DNA of 64,000 bases from PHAA01 sp022706565 (GCA_040769385.1 JAXGLD010000005.1:62001-126000); one strand, 5' to 3'. Shown: positions 26,078-34,976, counted from the first letter of the stretch. Made by a program: numbers and translations. Notes: generated by a model not told the origin, from the letters alone.

Positions 26078-27394
26078 ATTAAAATACAGTACCTGTATAT
26101 CGATGGATATAAAAACCTTAATACGCTAGAAATGTATTTTAATGAAGAGTCATCTGTAAATGCAATAATCGGGAATAACGGCAGTGGAAAGTCTAACGTT
26201 ATGGAGGCAATAACGATTATCTTCTCCAGAGTGTTGGCGGACTCAAAGGAGTTCCCGTTTGGTTTTTGCATAAAATACTCGATTGATGGAAGCGGGATAG
26301 AAATCAGCAATTTAAGCGGAGAATTGAGCATATCGAAAAATGGCAAAAAGGTCGCGAAAAAGGGCATTAACTCAATTATGCCAAAGGCACTATTCTTATA
26401 TTACGCAGGAGAAACCGACAGGCTAAAGGAAATCTCAGAGGGCTCTGTGGACAAAAGATTTGAAACCATGCTTAAGAAAGATGAAGATATAGATTTTAAA
26501 TTTATAACCTACCTTTCGGTAGACGATTTTGGGCCTGCTCTTCTGTCAAACTATGTTTTCCAAACTGAGACTTATGACAAAATATGTAAATTAGTTGGGA
26601 TAGAAGAAATCCACTCGCCGATTACATTGTATCTGCACAAACCTCGATGGAGCAAACATGGTAAGGCAGATAATTTTTGGAGTGCTATTGGAACGGTTGC
26701 AAATGAATTATATGCTTTAACACAGCTTGGCGTTTATCAAATTATCGATAATAACCGATCTAAAATAGTGATTGATGATATTGCTAAACTAAAAGATGAA
26801 AGCATCGGGGCGATTGGATTATTTACTATATTTAAGGTGCTGGCCCAAGCCGATGTTCTGGAATGGATAAGGTTTGATATAGTTCAGGGTGGCAAAAAAT
26901 TCAATTACAGGGGCCTTAGTGAAGGCGAGCAACAGCTGAGCCAGCTACTGTCAATATTAGAAATAACCAAAGATTATAAAGCACTGTTTTTGCTGGATGA
27001 ATTCGATTCATATTTACATCCCAACTGGCAAAGAACGTTTGTTGACATTATAAACGGAATCAAAATAAGAGGTCAGGTGATCTTCACCACCCACTCTCCA
27101 TTGACTCTGGGGAAAATGAAAAAAGGCAACATCTTAGTCCTGAAAGACGGAGCAATTTTTAGTCCTTCAGCTGAAACCTTTAATCGAGATGTGACCGAAG
27201 TGCTGGAAGAGCTTATGGAGGTAAGAAAGAGACCAGCTGGCATCGAAGCCATAATTGCCGAGTTTAGGAACAGCATAGTGCATAGAGATAAAGAGCCCGC
27301 AATAGAAGCATTGGAAAGGCTTAAAGGACTTCTGTCAGAAGAAGATCCCTTCTTTATTACAGCCAGAATATCAATGTCCAGACTAGAGAGGTGA
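26078..27394 (+). CDS. ptuA: Septu-type AAA ATPase PtuA, apparent ATT start
   Basis: This is an SMC/OLD-like AAA ATPase. The frame reads KIQYLYIDGYKNLNTLEM before the first ATG (26132), which is the normal start of such proteins, and the only candidate initiator is ATT 26078, seven bases after AGAGGGGTG. Walker A is AIIGNNGSGKSNVMEAI, the signature is GLSEGEQQLSQLLSIL, Walker B is ALFLLDEFDSYLHP and the H-loop is IFTTHSPLTL. With the HNH protein downstream it forms a PtuAB pair, in which the ATPase controls the nuclease. If the first ATG were used, 18 conserved residues would be lost. Confidence 0.8.
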   Translation: MKIQYLYIDGYKNLNTLEMYFNEESSVNAIIGNNGSGKSNVMEAITIIFSRVLADSKEFPFGFCIKYSIDGSGIEISNLSGELSISKNGKKVAKKGINSIMPKALFLYYAGETDRLKEISEGSVDKRFETMLKKDEDIDFKFITYLSVDDFGPALLSNYVFQTETYDKICKLVGIEEIHSPITLYLHKPRWSKHGKADNFWSAIGTVANELYALTQLGVYQIIDNNRSKIVIDDIAKLKDESIGAIGLFTIFKVLAQADVLEWIRFDIVQGGKKFNYRGLSEGEQQLSQLLSILEITKDYKALFLLDEFDSYLHPNWQRTFVDIINGIKIRGQVIFTTHSPLTLGKMKKGNILVLKDGAIFSPSAETFNRDVTEVLEELMEVRKRPAGIEAIIAEFRNSIVHRDKEPAIEALERLKGLLSEEDPFFITARISMSRLER

Positions 27395-27399
27395 TGACC

Positions 27400-28014
27400 A
27401 TGAAATATATTCAGAAGCAAACACCACCACTCGAATTCATAAAATATCAACGCAAGAAAGGATCTTCATTTAGCGACTTATCCGAAAAAATCAAAGAATC
27501 TCTCCGCAAGTCGCTCTTAGAAGAACAGGGATATATTTGCTGTTACTGCGGACAGAGAGTTGAGTTTGAGAATTCGGTAATTGAACATATCAAGTGCAGG
27601 CAAAGATATCCTTGCTTACAACTGGATTACACAAATCTAGTGTGTTCGTGTAGAGGCGGCCAAGATAAGCGAGTTCACAATCGCCAATATCCTCTAAATT
27701 GCGATGCCAATAAGGGTAATATGGATATCCATGTATCGCCCCTAGATGAAGAATGCTTTAAAAGACTTGATTTTGATGATGCTGGTAATATTTATGGATT
27801 AGATAAGGAAGCAAAGGATACTATAGAAGTACTCAATTTGAATAATTGTAAACTGAAAAACATAAGAAATAGCGCTATTGAGGCTTATCGCTGGTGTGAT
27901 GATCAGACAGACTGGCGGGATGAGCTTGCAAGAATAAAAGAGCCATATTCTGATGGTCAATACGAGCCATTTTGTTTTGTCATTCAGAAGTTTATAGAGA
28001 ATTATAGACTATGA
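27400..28014 (+). CDS. ptuB: Septu-type HNH nuclease PtuB
   Basis: This 204-residue HNH protein is of the TIGR02646/PtuB kind: GYICCYCGQRVEFENSVIEH with C-x2-C and E-H, then TNLVCSCRGG, and LNCDANKGN as the closing C-x-x-x-K part of the motif. ATG 27400 stands nine bases after GAGAGG; earlier in-frame starts overlap the ptuA stop. PtuAB complexes cleave nucleic acid on infection, according to published work on Septu and retron-linked homologues. The gene is intact. It ends the hsdRMS-ptuAB operon. Confidence 0.85.
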   Translation: MKYIQKQTPPLEFIKYQRKKGSSFSDLSEKIKESLRKSLLEEQGYICCYCGQRVEFENSVIEHIKCRQRYPCLQLDYTNLVCSCRGGQDKRVHNRQYPLNCDANKGNMDIHVSPLDEECFKRLDFDDAGNIYGLDKEAKDTIEVLNLNNCKLKNIRNSAIEAYRWCDDQTDWRDELARIKEPYSDGQYEPFCFVIQKFIENYRL

Positions 28015-28024
28015 TGTTACAGAT

Positions 28025-28295
28025 TCTACCAATGCTGAAGGTATCGCCAAACAGGATAACCATTAGAGAACAGAAGACAAGATGGGGCTGCAGCTCCAGC
28101 GGCAACCTGTAATTCAATTGGAGGGCGGTAATGGCTCCTGCTGATGTACTGGATTACATCATCGTGACTGAACTCTGCCACCTCGTACAGCCGAACCACT
28201 CCAGGACCTACTTGAACCTGGTGATATCTTTGATGCCTGATTATAGGGCAAGGCAGGATTGGCTGAGAAACAATGGCATACGGTTATCCCTATAA
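28025..28295 (+). pseudogene. Remnant of a YgjP-like (DUF45) metallopeptidase gene
   Basis: The frame reads VSPNRITIREQKTRWGCSSS, then GNL, stop, FNWRAVMAPADVLDYIIV, TELCHLVQPNHS and DWLRNNGIRLSL, stop. This is the C-terminal half of a YgjP-like zinc peptidase (consensus RWGSC, NWR, AP, HELCHL). It carries an internal TAA (probably from AAC), lacks its N-terminus and has Thr in place of the first His of HExxH. Genes of this family commonly accompany type I restriction operons, which explains its place. It is dead. A 54-codon downstream part from ATG 28131 is still open. Confidence 0.75.
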
Positions 28296-28327
28296 CGTTA
28301 TGATATGGATGTAAAATGGAGGTTGAA

Positions 28328-29554
28328 ATGCCACTGGCGGAATTATTTCCAGATGCCATAAGTTATGCTTTTGCGGGCCTATATTACCCTAATATTGGCG
28401 ATGCTGCAAGATATGACATAAGCGATTACCTTTGTATCGTTCCAAGAACTGATGAATTAGATATAATTTATCTGCCTCGTAGCAAGGGTTTTAATCCTCC
28501 AGATCATTATTTGGTAGGTCACTCAAATGAAGATAGAAAGTATACCTATGGTAGAAGAGAATTAAAGGATATGAAGGATAGCTTATCCTCACTTCTGATA
28601 GCGCACCAATCTTTGTGTGTATATCATTCTTGCCATTATTTTATCGGACCTATACTAAGTTATGGAATAGATTCAAGGAGGTCGATATACAGCCTATTCC
28701 AACCGCCTACTCCCGCATTTGATCATGAAATAGATCATCCCACTAGACAAACGGATGGAAATCCCTTTATTAAGCTATACAGAACCCCATTGGATGATAA
28801 ATTTCCTAAGTTCTTCTATGAAGTGGCCAAAACTTACTACCCTATCCAAAATCTGTCGTGGACACTGGCTGCTCATAAGTTCGCGGCCGCTATGATCAGT
28901 CGATCTCTAGTGGATATTGTGTTGGACCTTGCAATTACCTTGGAGGCCTTGATAATTAGGGGTGATGAAAACGTTAGTTATAAGGCAAGACTTCACACGG
29001 CGCTATTAGTTGGGCAGAGTTATAGAGAACGGCAAAAGATTGAAAAGGACATCAAAGCCTTTTACAACACCAGAAGCAAAATAATACACGGGGATAATGT
29101 TGAATTTAATGAAAATACAATTGAGATCATTAAGCGCACAGGTGAATACCTTGCCAGAGCTTTGCGTTTGACTTGTGGTTGCAGTAAGAAGGATGTTGAA
29201 AAAGAGATCGATTATCTTAGTTTATTAGGTACACCAAGTTATATCCGAGAAAGATCTAAACTGATAATCAACTGGCAAGACATCGACGAATATATAGCTG
29301 CGTATATAAAAAGGCAGTATTGTGGTAAGGAATATAGAATAGGCTGGGCTGCACCAGAAGAAGATGGAGAATGCGAACTAATGGTTGAGATAGTTGCAGG
29401 CGAAGAAATAATTGATTCTATAGAGCTGGACTTTATAATGCATTCTATGCCCCAGGTAAGAGCCTTTACAGAAAAAGGGGGATACTACAGGTATATCTAT
29501 TCTGATTCAGATGAGGGAAAATACTCAATAATCATTACATATATCAAAGAGTAG
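28328..29554 (+). CDS. HEPN (Apea-like) domain protein, putative RNase
   Basis: This 408-residue protein from ATG 28328 (GGAGG five bases upstream) is of unknown overall family. The region VLDLAITLEALIIRGDENVSYKARL through RQKIEKDIKAFYNTRSKIIHG matches Apea-like HEPN domains; R-S-K-I-I-H is the R-x4-6-H catalytic motif of HEPN RNases. The N-terminal 180 residues show no motif I know, and the C-terminal 100 residues look beta-rich. It stands in a defence island between two dead YgjP remnants and upstream of a PLD-like gene. A defence RNase is an inference from motif and context. Confidence 0.6.
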   Translation: MPLAELFPDAISYAFAGLYYPNIGDAARYDISDYLCIVPRTDELDIIYLPRSKGFNPPDHYLVGHSNEDRKYTYGRRELKDMKDSLSSLLIAHQSLCVYHSCHYFIGPILSYGIDSRRSIYSLFQPPTPAFDHEIDHPTRQTDGNPFIKLYRTPLDDKFPKFFYEVAKTYYPIQNLSWTLAAHKFAAAMISRSLVDIVLDLAITLEALIIRGDENVSYKARLHTALLVGQSYRERQKIEKDIKAFYNTRSKIIHGDNVEFNENTIEIIKRTGEYLARALRLTCGCSKKDVEKEIDYLSLLGTPSYIRERSKLIINWQDIDEYIAAYIKRQYCGKEYRIGWAAPEEDGECELMVEIVAGEEIIDSIELDFIMHSMPQVRAFTEKGGYYRYIYSDSDEGKYSIIITYIKE

Positions 29555-29684
29555 GATTTCAAGAATAAGCTGATGGATCTGTTGATGATGGATATATATA
29601 AGTCCTTTAATAATGATGCTATGGCAAATGCTTAAATGAGCTTGACGTTATTCAATGATTCAACTGAGGGGGGATGAGGCTTAC

Positions 29685-31046
29685 ATGGATTCAACCACAT
29701 CTTTTATTAAGGTTAACACCGAAGATGTGCTCAAATTTATTCTTGCTGCCAACCAAAGGATAATATTTGCAAAACCAGCATTCTTGGGTCAAGAAATAGA
29801 GGCTCTTATTGAGGTCAAGGCAACAAGAGGCACGAAGATTGACTTATATATGGAGCCAGGGGATAAGGCGATAAGGTTGGGATTCGGTGACAAAGCATCA
29901 CTGGAATTAATCCATGATAATGGGGACTGTTTTAACATTCAACTTGTAGACCGCATCAGGATGGCCATTTTATGTGTTGATAACAATGCTCTGTTATATG
30001 GTCCTACCCTTAGCTTTGCAGAAGCAGAAACGATGCAATCATCATTTGCCAATGGAATCCTGTGCAAAGGCGCGGTTGCCGATGATATTATTAAGCAGTT
30101 CCCAGATCTAGAGGTTGATGCACAGAAGTCCAAAAAGGTGAAGGATAATTTAATAAAGTTCCCTGGGGGCTATACCCCTGATGAAACAATAATCAAACTT
30201 CAGGATAATGTCAGCGAAGCCATAGGTGATACCTTACTGAACTTGAAGACCAATCCTGCTGTGGATCCCACCCAGTTACAGAAGATATCTGTTTATCGCA
30301 ATAAATATAAGATAGTGCAACAAACGATTTATGGCATCAGAATTGAGAACAAGCGTATTAACCTTAAACCGTTTATAAGATTGTTGCCCACGAATGTTGA
30401 CAGGTTGCGTAGTAGTTGGAATGTATTCAACCGTGAGGACATTGATGCATTGCAGGATACAAAGACCTTCTGGATTGAACTGAAAAAATTAGAGGAAAAA
30501 TATAAGGGTAGCCTGCTAGATGCGGGACGCTTTGGCAAACTTTTGGATACTACAAAGAAAGCGGACTATGTAAATGACGTTACTGAGTTAATCAGTGATT
30601 TTAAAGCATATTGGGGAGACGAGCCTAGTGACGAGGTGATGGAAAGATTCGCGGTGGAAGGCGACACCGATGCAAGAAAAAGCCTAAAAGAGATTCTGGA
30701 TAACAGCAGACATGGATTGGTAAAATATTTGGCATCGCTATGCCCTAAGAATGAAGATTTCCTAAACATTGTTTTCCGTCAGAATAGACATTTGAGAGAA
30801 ATTTACGGTAAATCCAGAGATGAACAGGCCATTATTATGGAATTCGTGTATATATTTGTACTTGACAAACTTAGATTTCCTAGTGTTGATGATATTATTA
30901 ACACAATTGACATAAAAACGGACTTCTATGACGTATCGGACGAACTTCTTAAAGACAAAGACTTTGCCGATATTATCGAGAAACATGAACTGCATCCGCG
31001 TCAAACATCTTTAGGATATAAACAAGTTGATCAAGATAAGTTATAG
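29685..31046 (+). CDS. Phospholipase-D-like domain protein, unknown
   Basis: This protein of about 453 residues starts at ATG 29685 (GATGAGG upstream; ATG 29655 would add ten residues). The N-terminal 150 residues look PLD-like: ANQRIIFAKPAFLGQEIEAL, then KIDLYMEPGDKAIRLGFGD and RMAILCVDNNALLYGPT. I do not see intact HKD motifs, so catalysis is doubtful. The C-terminal 250 residues are helical and charged. It follows the HEPN gene by 130 bases in the same direction, with no other gene between, and may act with it. The family call is tentative. Confidence 0.45.
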   Translation: MDSTTSFIKVNTEDVLKFILAANQRIIFAKPAFLGQEIEALIEVKATRGTKIDLYMEPGDKAIRLGFGDKASLELIHDNGDCFNIQLVDRIRMAILCVDNNALLYGPTLSFAEAETMQSSFANGILCKGAVADDIIKQFPDLEVDAQKSKKVKDNLIKFPGGYTPDETIIKLQDNVSEAIGDTLLNLKTNPAVDPTQLQKISVYRNKYKIVQQTIYGIRIENKRINLKPFIRLLPTNVDRLRSSWNVFNREDIDALQDTKTFWIELKKLEEKYKGSLLDAGRFGKLLDTTKKADYVNDVTELISDFKAYWGDEPSDEVMERFAVEGDTDARKSLKEILDNSRHGLVKYLASLCPKNEDFLNIVFRQNRHLREIYGKSRDEQAIIMEFVYIFVLDKLRFPSVDDIINTIDIKTDFYDVSDELLKDKDFADIIEKHELHPRQTSLGYKQVDQDKL

Positions 31047-31301
31047 ATTATTGTCACATCCCATTCAACTATCCCTTAACTCAAAAAAATACCATCATTG
31101 AAACATTAGCTTGCGTTCAGTAAGAGGAACAACGTCAGCCATCACCATAAGTTAAGGTCGGATTGGCTCAAGAAGAACGGGATAAGGCTGAGTCTATAGG
31201 AACTCCTGGCGCCGATTGGCATCTTCGCAAATGAGCTCTGCTGTGAGCAAACCCGAGGGATTAAAAATTCGTAATTATTAAATTAGTGGGAGTGAATCGT
31301 A
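31047..31301. other. Intergenic stretch between PLD-like and lipoprotein genes
   Basis: It holds a short YgjP-like C-terminal remnant at 31137-31199 and the ribosome site GGGAG for the next gene. Nothing else is recognisable. Confidence 0.5.
31137..31199 (+). pseudogene. Second YgjP-like C-terminal remnant
   Basis: Twenty codons ending KLRSDWLKKNGIRLSL, stop, match the last residues of the remnant at 28025-28295 (DWLRNNGIRLSL, stop). No other part of the gene survives. The two remnants therefore bracket the HEPN and PLD genes. Confidence 0.55.
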
Positions 31302-32051
31302 TTGAATAAGATTAGGTTATTATTGGTATCCATATTACTGCTTGCGTCCATAGCCCTATCTGGGTGTATTGATGCCGATTTCCACTTAACCGTAAATAAA
31401 GATGGCAGTGGTGATTTCGATTATAAAATGCTAATGGATTCAAAGTTATTGGCATTAGCGACCGCTTTTGGCGAAGAAGGCAGTAGCAGTGATCCGATTG
31501 GGGAGATGTTGACTGATGCTCAAGCATCTGGATTTGCAACCACTAATATTAATGAAAACGGCATGGTAGGATTTGAAGCGAAGAAACACATTGATAATTT
31601 ACAGGAGAGCCTTAAGGAAGGGAAACTATTTGGGCAAGAAAATATGGACAGCAATATTAAGCCAGGAGAGGGCCTGATTATTGAAAAAGGTTTCTTAAAG
31701 ACTGCATATAGATTCAATATGGATTTTGATATGAGTGATATGGCAAATAGTTCTGCAGGCCAATCTGCTCAAGAAGACGCTATGACGCAGAGCATGCTGA
31801 GATCCATGAACTTCAACTTTGCTCTGACACTGCCTGTGGCGGCTCTGACTCATAATGCCTCTAAAATAGAAGATGAGGGTAAAACTTTAGTTTGGACTCT
31901 AGTGCCAGGCCAAAAGAATCCGATTGCCATGACAGCCGAAGTTTGGAACATGACCAACATAGCCCTGCTTGGTGGTGGGGCACTAATCATCTTAGCTCTA
32001 ATTATTGCCATGATTATGAGGAAAAGGAAGCAGAGTGATTATCCAATATAG
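31302..32051 (+). CDS. LppM-like lipoprotein with C-terminal membrane anchor
   Basis: This 249-residue protein starts at TTG 31302. A lipoprotein signal peptide (LLLVSILLLASIALSGC) is followed by DADFHLTVNKDGSGDFDY, the start pattern of LppM/DUF3153-type proteins, then a soluble extracytoplasmic region and a C-terminal hydrophobic helix (LLGGGALIILALIIAMIM) with a KRK stop-transfer tail. It should sit on the outer face of the membrane with two anchors. Its role in the island is not evident. It is an unusual companion for restriction genes. Confidence 0.7.
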   Translation: MNKIRLLLVSILLLASIALSGCIDADFHLTVNKDGSGDFDYKMLMDSKLLALATAFGEEGSSSDPIGEMLTDAQASGFATTNINENGMVGFEAKKHIDNLQESLKEGKLFGQENMDSNIKPGEGLIIEKGFLKTAYRFNMDFDMSDMANSSAGQSAQEDAMTQSMLRSMNFNFALTLPVAALTHNASKIEDEGKTLVWTLVPGQKNPIAMTAEVWNMTNIALLGGGALIILALIIAMIMRKRKQSDYPI

Positions 32052-32076
32052 AGAACAGAGGGGCAAATAAGGAGTC

Positions 32077-32370
32077 ATGTATCATAGCTTCATGATTCCA
32101 GAATCTTATAATATCAGCTTTAAGAAAAAATCCGCTGAGCCTATGGAAGCGGAGATACTGATAAACTTTATTCGGGAAATAGGGCTGAATAAGTATGGCC
32201 AGGTGATGGGATTGGGTGGGAAGGAATATCGCTGGGCCATGGAAGCCGCCTTCAAGCCATATGAAGCAGAAGTACAGTTTCCGTTTGCGGGTCTACCTAT
32301 AGGCAAGGCCATGCGAGCCATTAAGGAAGCCATAAAATCAGGCTCATGGCGAATGAGGCCTGACGGATAA
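32077..32370 (+). CDS. Hypothetical 97-residue protein
   Basis: The frame is read from ATG 32077, two bases after AAGGAG; ATG 32092 would give 92 residues but is further from the site. The protein is soluble with a mixed helix/strand pattern and ends SWRMRPDG. I recognise no family. It lies between the lipoprotein gene (25 bases upstream) and the GmrSD-type gene (52 bases downstream) in the same direction and may be co-transcribed with either. Confidence 0.5.
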   Translation: MYHSFMIPESYNISFKKKSAEPMEAEILINFIREIGLNKYGQVMGLGGKEYRWAMEAAFKPYEAEVQFPFAGLPIGKAMRAIKEAIKSGSWRMRPDG

Positions 32371-32422
32371 CGATGTATTAAAGCACTGGTATTTATTTTA
32401 GGATGCGTATGGAGGGATTACT

Positions 32423-34282
32423 ATGGATATCGCTGGAGATGGCAGCCTTTTTACTGCCAAACCAGAACCATTATCAGACTTGCTTGGGGGAATTGATAAG
32501 CATAAAATTGCGCTTCCTAATTTCCAAAGACCATGGATCTGGGAGCCAGAGATGGTCAGAGATCTTATTGTATCAGTTGCATACCGTTATCCTGCTGGGA
32601 GCCTGCTGAGTATGCCTGTGCTTACTGAAAGCTTTGCTTTGCGGCAATTTGAGGGCTCAGGGGAACATCTAAAAGCAAAACCGAACCTAATGATTCTGGA
32701 TGGCCAACAAAGACTAACCAGTCTGTACCAGGCTCTTTTCAGTGAAAAAGGCGTCAAGTTCAATAAACGCACCTATTATTTTTACCTAGATGTAGCCATG
32801 TTAATGTCTGATCCAGACGGCAGCATCGATGTCGGAGATCCCTTCTTTGAGCAAGCACTATTTTACATAATGGAAGACAAAAAGGGCAGGAAGATTAGGT
32901 ATCAGGGATTGACGCCATTATATGATATCACTAATTTAGAAGGAGAGTTAGCAGCGGGAACACTGCCACTGAGATATACTTTTGACACTAACAGCAACTT
33001 AGCAGACTGGAAAAAGGCCTATTTAGTTAACTTGTCCAACAAGGATATGGACGTATATCTGGAGCTAGATAAGCTGTGGGATACATTAGTAAGACCCTGG
33101 CTAGATAGAATTAGAACCTATCCGTTTCCAATGGTGGAGTTAAGGCCAGATCTTCCGTTGGGAGCTATTTGCCACATATTTGAAAAGGTAAACAGTACGG
33201 GTGTGCCGTTAGATGTGTTCGACCTCTGTACAGCTATCCTGTGGGCGCAAGGTTTTGAACTGAATGAGGAATGGAAGAGAACCTCTCATAAACTGGCAGA
33301 GAAAGTGGCGATGCAACCGCTGCATGGAACCTATTTTCTGCAAAGCTTATCCATATTAGATACGTATGATCGCAAGAAAAGAGATCCTGAAAGCCGTATA
33401 GCCGTAGCTTGCCGAAAACAGGACTTGATGGATATGGATGCAGAAACAGTTCAGAAGTGGTGGGATACCCTGGTTGCTGGATACAAGGCTGCAGGTGTTT
33501 TCATGACTGATGAGGGGATTATTGCTCAACAAATACTACCATATGTTACCCTGATTGTGCCACTATCGGCTATTTTATCATATTTGCAGTGGTCAAAAGG
33601 GACTAGCGACATGAATTCAGCATGGCCTAAGATAGCCAATTGGTATTGGTGCAGTGTCTTTAGTCAGAGGTATAGCAGTATGACCGAGACCAATTCTGCG
33701 AAAGATTTTGAAGAGGTAATAAAGTGGGTAGAGGGTGGAGAGCCGCCCGACGTAGTAAAATCGTTTAATTTCAGATCTGATTCCTTACAGGAAATACAGT
33801 CTATTCGTAATGCGATCTACAGAGGAATACTATGCTTGCTAGCCAAACAAGGGGCTAGGGATTTTGGAGGAGGCGGCAAGTTAACCACAGCTTTGTACTA
33901 TGATCTACGTATGGATCATCATCACATTTTCCCCACCAAATACCTTAAAGAGGCGAATATTAATGACGAGAGAGCTAATACGATTGTAAATAAAACTTTG
34001 ATAGGAGCTTCGGTAAACCGCAGCATAAGCGGTGTAGCACCGTCTGAGTACGTTAATAAATGGAGAGACAAGTTAGGGGCGAACCTGTTCGATGAGATAT
34101 TGCAGACCCATGGAATCGATCCTGAGTTACTCAGTTCAGATTCTTGGTCCAAATATGTAGCAAATAGAAGAGAGAATCTCCGCCAACTCATTATTAATGT
34201 TTGCGGAGGCAATGTTCAGTCCTTCACTGATGAATATGATCCGAGCCTGGAAGAACAAGACGAAGAAAATGTGAATCCTTGA
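32423..34282 (+). CDS. GmrSD-type (DUF262/DUF1524) restriction enzyme
   Basis: This 619-residue protein has an N-terminal ParB-like DUF262 domain (ALPNFQRPWIWEPEMVRDLI, then LMILDGQQRLTSLYQ with the D-G-Q-Q-R motif) and a C-terminal DUF1524-type HNH nuclease (MDHHHIFPTKYL). This architecture is that of GmrSD, a type IV system that cuts glucosylated or otherwise modified phage DNA using nucleotides. Here both halves are in one chain. ATG 32423 follows TGGAGGG. All key motifs are present, so activity is likely; the modification recognised is unknown. Confidence 0.88.
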   Translation: MDIAGDGSLFTAKPEPLSDLLGGIDKHKIALPNFQRPWIWEPEMVRDLIVSVAYRYPAGSLLSMPVLTESFALRQFEGSGEHLKAKPNLMILDGQQRLTSLYQALFSEKGVKFNKRTYYFYLDVAMLMSDPDGSIDVGDPFFEQALFYIMEDKKGRKIRYQGLTPLYDITNLEGELAAGTLPLRYTFDTNSNLADWKKAYLVNLSNKDMDVYLELDKLWDTLVRPWLDRIRTYPFPMVELRPDLPLGAICHIFEKVNSTGVPLDVFDLCTAILWAQGFELNEEWKRTSHKLAEKVAMQPLHGTYFLQSLSILDTYDRKKRDPESRIAVACRKQDLMDMDAETVQKWWDTLVAGYKAAGVFMTDEGIIAQQILPYVTLIVPLSAILSYLQWSKGTSDMNSAWPKIANWYWCSVFSQRYSSMTETNSAKDFEEVIKWVEGGEPPDVVKSFNFRSDSLQEIQSIRNAIYRGILCLLAKQGARDFGGGGKLTTALYYDLRMDHHHIFPTKYLKEANINDERANTIVNKTLIGASVNRSISGVAPSEYVNKWRDKLGANLFDEILQTHGIDPELLSSDSWSKYVANRRENLRQLIINVCGGNVQSFTDEYDPSLEEQDEENVNP

Positions 34283-34355
34283 TACCAGATCAGAACTTAT
34301 AATTGCCCAGCTGAATGGAATCATTTGCTAGGTCATTGAGTGAGGAGGCAGCTTA

Positions 34356-34595
34356 TTGGAAAACATACCGCAATTCCTACAACCGAGCAGTCCCTGGTTC
34401 TATATTATTATTACCTGGGCGGTCACTTGGAAAGGCATTGCTTTGTGGCATGCTGCCCGCAACAGGCAATTGGTCTGGTACATAGTCCTATTGGTCGTCA
34501 ATACAGTTGGGATTCTGGAAATAGTCTATCTGGCCTTCTTTAGAAAACGGCCCGATGATGCTCCCTACTTCAATCTTGATAAATATCGTAGTTAG
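34356..34595 (+). CDS. Small DUF5652-like membrane protein
   Basis: This 79-residue protein from TTG 34356 (GAGGAGG upstream) has two hydrophobic helices (PWFYIIITWAVTWKGIALW and LVWYIVLLVVNTVGILEIVY) and a short charged tail (RKRPDDAPYFNLDKY). The pattern is that of DUF5652-type proteins, common hypothetical proteins of Firmicutes and archaea with no known role. It follows the GmrSD-type gene by 73 bases. Assignment by pattern only. Confidence 0.65.
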   Translation: MENIPQFLQPSSPWFYIIITWAVTWKGIALWHAARNRQLVWYIVLLVVNTVGILEIVYLAFFRKRPDDAPYFNLDKYRS

Positions 34596-34600
34596 CAGGG

Positions 34601-34963
34601 GATGCTGATTGGACACAGATAGATTTGGCTGAATTTAGAGACCAGTTCCGAAATACCATGTTTTAAGAACTAATAGAAGATCACCTAGAAAAACAGGACA
34701 AGCAGGGACGAATAAATACCCTAATAGGTCTTAGGCAGACTTTACCCACACCCTTACAGCCTCATATAGAAGGATGGGTGGACAGGTGGACTCCCATGTT
34801 CTTAGCGGATCTCTTCGGAGGTTCGCTATTTGTTTTATGGAAAAACAAACCGAGGAGATCAATGCTAATCAAGCCTAATCAAGGTACAATTCTGGGTAAG
34901 CAATCGGTAAAATATACCATCATTAGAAGCCGTTTCCTCACCCAATCCTTAACATTTATGTAG
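34601..34963 (+). pseudogene. Possible broken gene, unknown
   Basis: One frame stays open from 34601 to the TAG at 34961 except for a single TAA at 34664. It reads DADWTQIDLAEFRDQFRNTM, stop, ELIEDHLEKQDKQGRINTLI, and later WVDRWTPMFLADLFGGSLF. The helical, charged composition looks like protein sequence. I recognise no family and no start codon. It may be the relic of a cargo gene with one nonsense mutation. Confidence 0.3.
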
Positions 34964-34976
34964 ATGGGTGTATGAT
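34949..34976 (+). promoter_or_regulatory. Candidate sigma-A promoter
   Basis: TTAACA (34949-34954) and TATGAT (34971-34976) are separated by 16 bases and lie about 60 bases upstream of the gene at 35038. Confidence 0.5.

Noticed and set aside
29685..31046. Active PLD nuclease
   Set aside because: No pair of intact H-x-K-x4-D motifs could be found by reading, so only a PLD-like fold is suggested.
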